A program made the position numbers and the translations under genes. Positions 13,065 through 15,275 of a stretch of 15,275 nucleotides of DNA are shown here, in pieces. Each line of letters begins with the position of its first letter. The stretch's first letter is position 1. This DNA is from RBG-13-68-16 sp050018455 (GTDB lineage Bacteria > Acidobacteriota > Thermoanaerobaculia > Thermoanaerobaculales > Thermoanaerobaculaceae), in NCBI GenBank assembly GCA_050018455.1, contig JBEKAA010000055.1, forward strand, positions 1 through 15,275. Reading direction: 5' to 3'. The notes beneath the pieces are model-generated. The model was not told the origin of the DNA and did not search any database. It saw only the letters and a list, made by a program, of their open reading frames with translations.

Positions 13065-15146
13065 ATGCCACGACTCGCACCCCTAGAGAGGACTCGGAAT
13101 ATCGGCATCATGGCCCACATCGATGCCGGTAAGACGACGACTACCGAGCGGATCCTCTATTACACGGGGGTGAACTACAAGATGGGCGAGGTTCATGACG
13201 GCACCGCCACCATGGACTGGATGGAGCAGGAGCAGGAGCGTGGCATCACGATCACCTCCGCCGCCACCACCTGCTTCTGGCGCGACCATCGCATCAACAT
13301 CATCGACACCCCCGGGCACGTCGACTTCACCGCCGAGGTGGAGCGCAGTCTCCGTGTGCTCGACGGCGCGGTCGCGGTCTTCGACGCCGTGAACGGCGTG
13401 GAGCCGCAGTCCGAGACCGTCTGGCGCCAGGCCGACCGCTACCGCGTGCCTCGCATCGCGTTCGTGAACAAGATGGACCGGGTAGGCGCCGACTTCTTCG
13501 AAACCATCGACCAGATGAGGCGGAAGCTGCGCGCCAACCCCGTCGCGGTCCAGATCCCGCTCGGCGGGGAAGACACGTTCAAGGGCGTGATCGACCTCAT
13601 CGAAGGGTGTGCCTACGTGTACCTCGACGACGGTCTCGGGGCCGAGTTCGAGCGCCGCGAGGTCCCTGAGGACCATCGCGAGCTCTTCGACACGTGGCGG
13701 GAGAAGATGCTCGAGGCCGCCGCCGAGCACGACGAGGAGCTCCTCGAGCGCTACCTGGCCGGCGAGACGCTGGACCCTCAGGCCGTGCGCGCGAGCCTGC
13801 GGGCGCAGACGGTATCCCACCGCATCGCCCCGGTCGTGTGCGGGTCCGCCTTCAAGAACAAGGGCGTGCAACAGCTCCTTGATTCGGTGGTGGACCTCCT
13901 GCCGTCCCCGCTCGACATCCCTCCCATCGAGGGCCACACGCCTGCCGGCGAGCCCGAGACGCGGCCCGCCGATGACGACGCGCCTTTCGCCGCGCTCGCG
14001 TTCAAGATCATGACCGACCCGTTCGTCGGTCAGCTGACCTTCATCCGGGTTTACTCGGGGCAGGTCAAGACCGGCGACCAGGTGCTCAACGCCCGCACCG
14101 GCAACAACGAGCGCATCGGGCGGCTCCTGAAGATGCACGCCAACAAGCGCGAGGAAATCAAGGAGGTCTACGCTGGCGACATTGTCGCGTGCGTGGGCCT
14201 GCGCAACTTGTCGACCGGCGACACGATCTGCACGCCGAAGCAGCCGATCGTCCTCGAGGCGATGCAGTTCCCGGAGCCGGTAATCGACGTTGCGATCGAG
14301 CCGAAGACGAAGGCCGACCAGGACAAGCTGGGCGTCGCGCTCGGCAAGCTGGCCCAGGAGGACCCCACGTTCAGGGTCCACACGGACTCCGATACCGGCC
14401 AGACGATCATCTCCGGGATGGGCGAGCTGCACCTCGAGATCATCGTCGACCGGCTGGTGCGCGAGTTCAAGGTCGAGGCGGCCGTCGGGCGTCCGCAGGT
14501 CTCCTACCGCGAGACGATCAAGCGCGAGGCCAAGGGTGAAGGCCGGTTCGTGCGGCAGACGGGCGGCCACGGGCAGTACGGCCACGCGAAGATCCGCATC
14601 GAGCCGCTCACCGACGGGACCGAGTACGAATTCTCGAACGAGGTCGTCGGCGGGGTGATCCCGCGCGAGTACATCAAGCCCGTCGATCAGGGGATACGCG
14701 AGGCTCTTCAACACGGGGTCGTCGCCGGTTTCCCGCTGATCGGCGTGAAGGTCAGCCTCTACGACGGGACATACCACGAGGTCGACTCGTCGGAGATGGC
14801 GTTCAAGGTGGCCGGGTCGCTCGCCTTCAAGGACGCGGCGTCCAGGGCCGAGCCCGTCCTGCTCGAGCCGCTGATGGAGGTTGAGGCCGTCACCCCCGAC
14901 GACTACATGGGCGACGTGATCGGCGATCTCAACTCGCGGCGCGGGAAGATCACCAACTTGGAGCAGCGGGCCGGGTCGCGCGTGATCAGCGCGTACGTCC
15001 CTCTTGCGGAGATGTTCGGCTACGCGACGCAACTACGCTCGATGACGCAGGGGCGTGCAACGTACACGATGCAGTTCGACCACTACGAGGAAGTGCCCAG
15101 GAACATCGCGGAAGAGGTCATCTCCCGCGCTAAGGGGCTGGCGTAA
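13065..15146 (+). CDS. fusA: Elongation factor G
   Basis: EF-G is the GTPase that drives translocation and, with RRF, ribosome recycling. The 693-residue product is full length. GTPase motifs: P-loop AHIDAGKT (17-24), switch 1 RGITITSAATT (59-69), DTPGHVD (81-87), NKMD (135-138) and GSA (260-262). The later domains include GMGELHLEI, the domain IV segment GGHGQYGHAKI and DSSEMAFKVAGSLAFKDA, and the C-terminal region with MFGYATQLRSMTQGRATYTMQFDHYEEVP. The classical EF-G arrangement argues for the standard factor rather than an EF-G2 or a tetracycline-resistance relative. The start at 13065 has a weak, distant ribosome binding site and a boxA-like sequence directly upstream. tuf follows after 11 nt. 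Confidence 0.97.
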   Translation: MPRLAPLERTRNIGIMAHIDAGKTTTTERILYYTGVNYKMGEVHDGTATMDWMEQEQERGITITSAATTCFWRDHRINIIDTPGHVDFTAEVERSLRVLDGAVAVFDAVNGVEPQSETVWRQADRYRVPRIAFVNKMDRVGADFFETIDQMRRKLRANPVAVQIPLGGEDTFKGVIDLIEGCAYVYLDDGLGAEFERREVPEDHRELFDTWREKMLEAAAEHDEELLERYLAGETLDPQAVRASLRAQTVSHRIAPVVCGSAFKNKGVQQLLDSVVDLLPSPLDIPPIEGHTPAGEPETRPADDDAPFAALAFKIMTDPFVGQLTFIRVYSGQVKTGDQVLNARTGNNERIGRLLKMHANKREEIKEVYAGDIVACVGLRNLSTGDTICTPKQPIVLEAMQFPEPVIDVAIEPKTKADQDKLGVALGKLAQEDPTFRVHTDSDTGQTIISGMGELHLEIIVDRLVREFKVEAAVGRPQVSYRETIKREAKGEGRFVRQTGGHGQYGHAKIRIEPLTDGTEYEFSNEVVGGVIPREYIKPVDQGIREALQHGVVAGFPLIGVKVSLYDGTYHEVDSSEMAFKVAGSLAFKDAASRAEPVLLEPLMEVEAVTPDDYMGDVIGDLNSRRGKITNLEQRAGSRVISAYVPLAEMFGYATQLRSMTQGRATYTMQFDHYEEVPRNIAEEVISRAKGLA

Positions 15147-15157
15147 AGGGGGCAGAC

Positions 15158-15275
15158 ATGGCCAAGCAGAAGTTTGACAGGACGAAGCCGCACGTGAACG
15201 TGGGGACGATTGGGCACGTGGACCACGGGAAGACGACGTTGACGGCGGCGATTACGAAGGTGCAGTCGTTGAAGG
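15158..15275 (+). CDS. tuf: Elongation factor Tu, N-terminal part (partial, second tuf copy)
   Basis: The first 39 codons of EF-Tu, cut by the window end. The reading is MAKQKFDRTKPHVNVGTIGH followed by VDHGKTTLTAAITKVQS, with the P-loop GHVDHGKT at residues 19-26. The ribosome binding site GGGGG (15148-15152) directly follows the fusA stop and is 5 nt before the ATG. Codon choice differs from its neighbours: all six Thr are ACG, all three Gly GGG, all four Val GTG, both Leu TTG and both Ile ATT, while fusA and rpoBC use mixed codons with many C-ending ones. This is the str-operon copy, and the copy at 1-108 lies about 15 kb upstream in the same orientation. Confidence 0.97.
   Translation, partial: MAKQKFDRTKPHVNVGTIGHVDHGKTTLTAAITKVQSLK

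Noticed and set aside
13083..15032. A 649-codon open frame on the minus strand opposite fusA, and similar long ones opposite rpoB (5710-7344, 3715-5136) and rpoC (7745-9889)
   Set aside because: These are shadows of GC-rich coding sequence. Their translations are Leu/Asp/Val/Arg/His-rich with no recognisable domain, and the plus-strand genes are certain.

Overview
All genes in this window lie on the + strand. The DNA is visibly GC-rich with C/G-ending codons. It is the bacterial core transcription/translation locus, with the secE-nusG-rplKAJL-rpoBC cluster joined directly to the str operon. Order: 3' end of a first tuf, rpmG, tRNA-Trp(CCA), secE, nusG, rplK, rplA, rplJ, rplL, rpoB, rpoC, rpsL, rpsG, fusA, 5' end of a second tuf. 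Spacers are mostly 3-30 nt. The longest gene-free stretch is the 262-nt rplL-rpoB spacer, so there is no unexplained gap above 300 nt.

Organism: a high-GC, Gram-negative-type bacterium. RpoC carries a long insertion in the trigger loop (SI3 type) and RpoB has an SI2-like insertion, which fits the Proteobacteria/Acidobacteriota side of the tree. RpoB also has an eight-cysteine insertion near residues 81-140, which I associate from memory with Acidobacteriota. I therefore favour Acidobacteriota tentatively. The same tuf-to-tuf gene order is also known to me from Deltaproteobacteria such as Geobacter, so order alone does not decide it.

Region by region: 1-590 supplies EF-Tu, ribosomal protein L33, the tryptophan tRNA and the SecE translocase subunit. 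603-3239 supplies NusG and the L11/L1/L10/L12 stalk-region proteins. 3240-3501 is an untranslated spacer packed with at least five perfect or near-perfect hairpins, probably setting the ratio of ribosomal protein to RNA polymerase expression. 3502-11986 encodes the two large RNA polymerase subunits. A near-consensus sigma70 promoter with 17-bp spacing overlaps the rpoC stop codon and starts the str operon (12108 onward), whose leader has two further hairpins. 12969-13064 holds a four-copy 7-nt tandem repeat and a boxA-like sequence just before fusA.

This is a housekeeping region with no mobile elements, CRISPR or defence genes, and I found no new multi-gene system. The points most worth a second look are: (1) the RpoB zinc module, whose first half has the same cysteine spacing as the RpoC N-terminal zinc-binding domain; (2) the hairpin array before rpoB; (3) the lack of room for the classical L1, L10 and S7 autoregulatory leaders; (4) the str promoter embedded in the end of rpoC; (5) the distinct codon choice of tuf.
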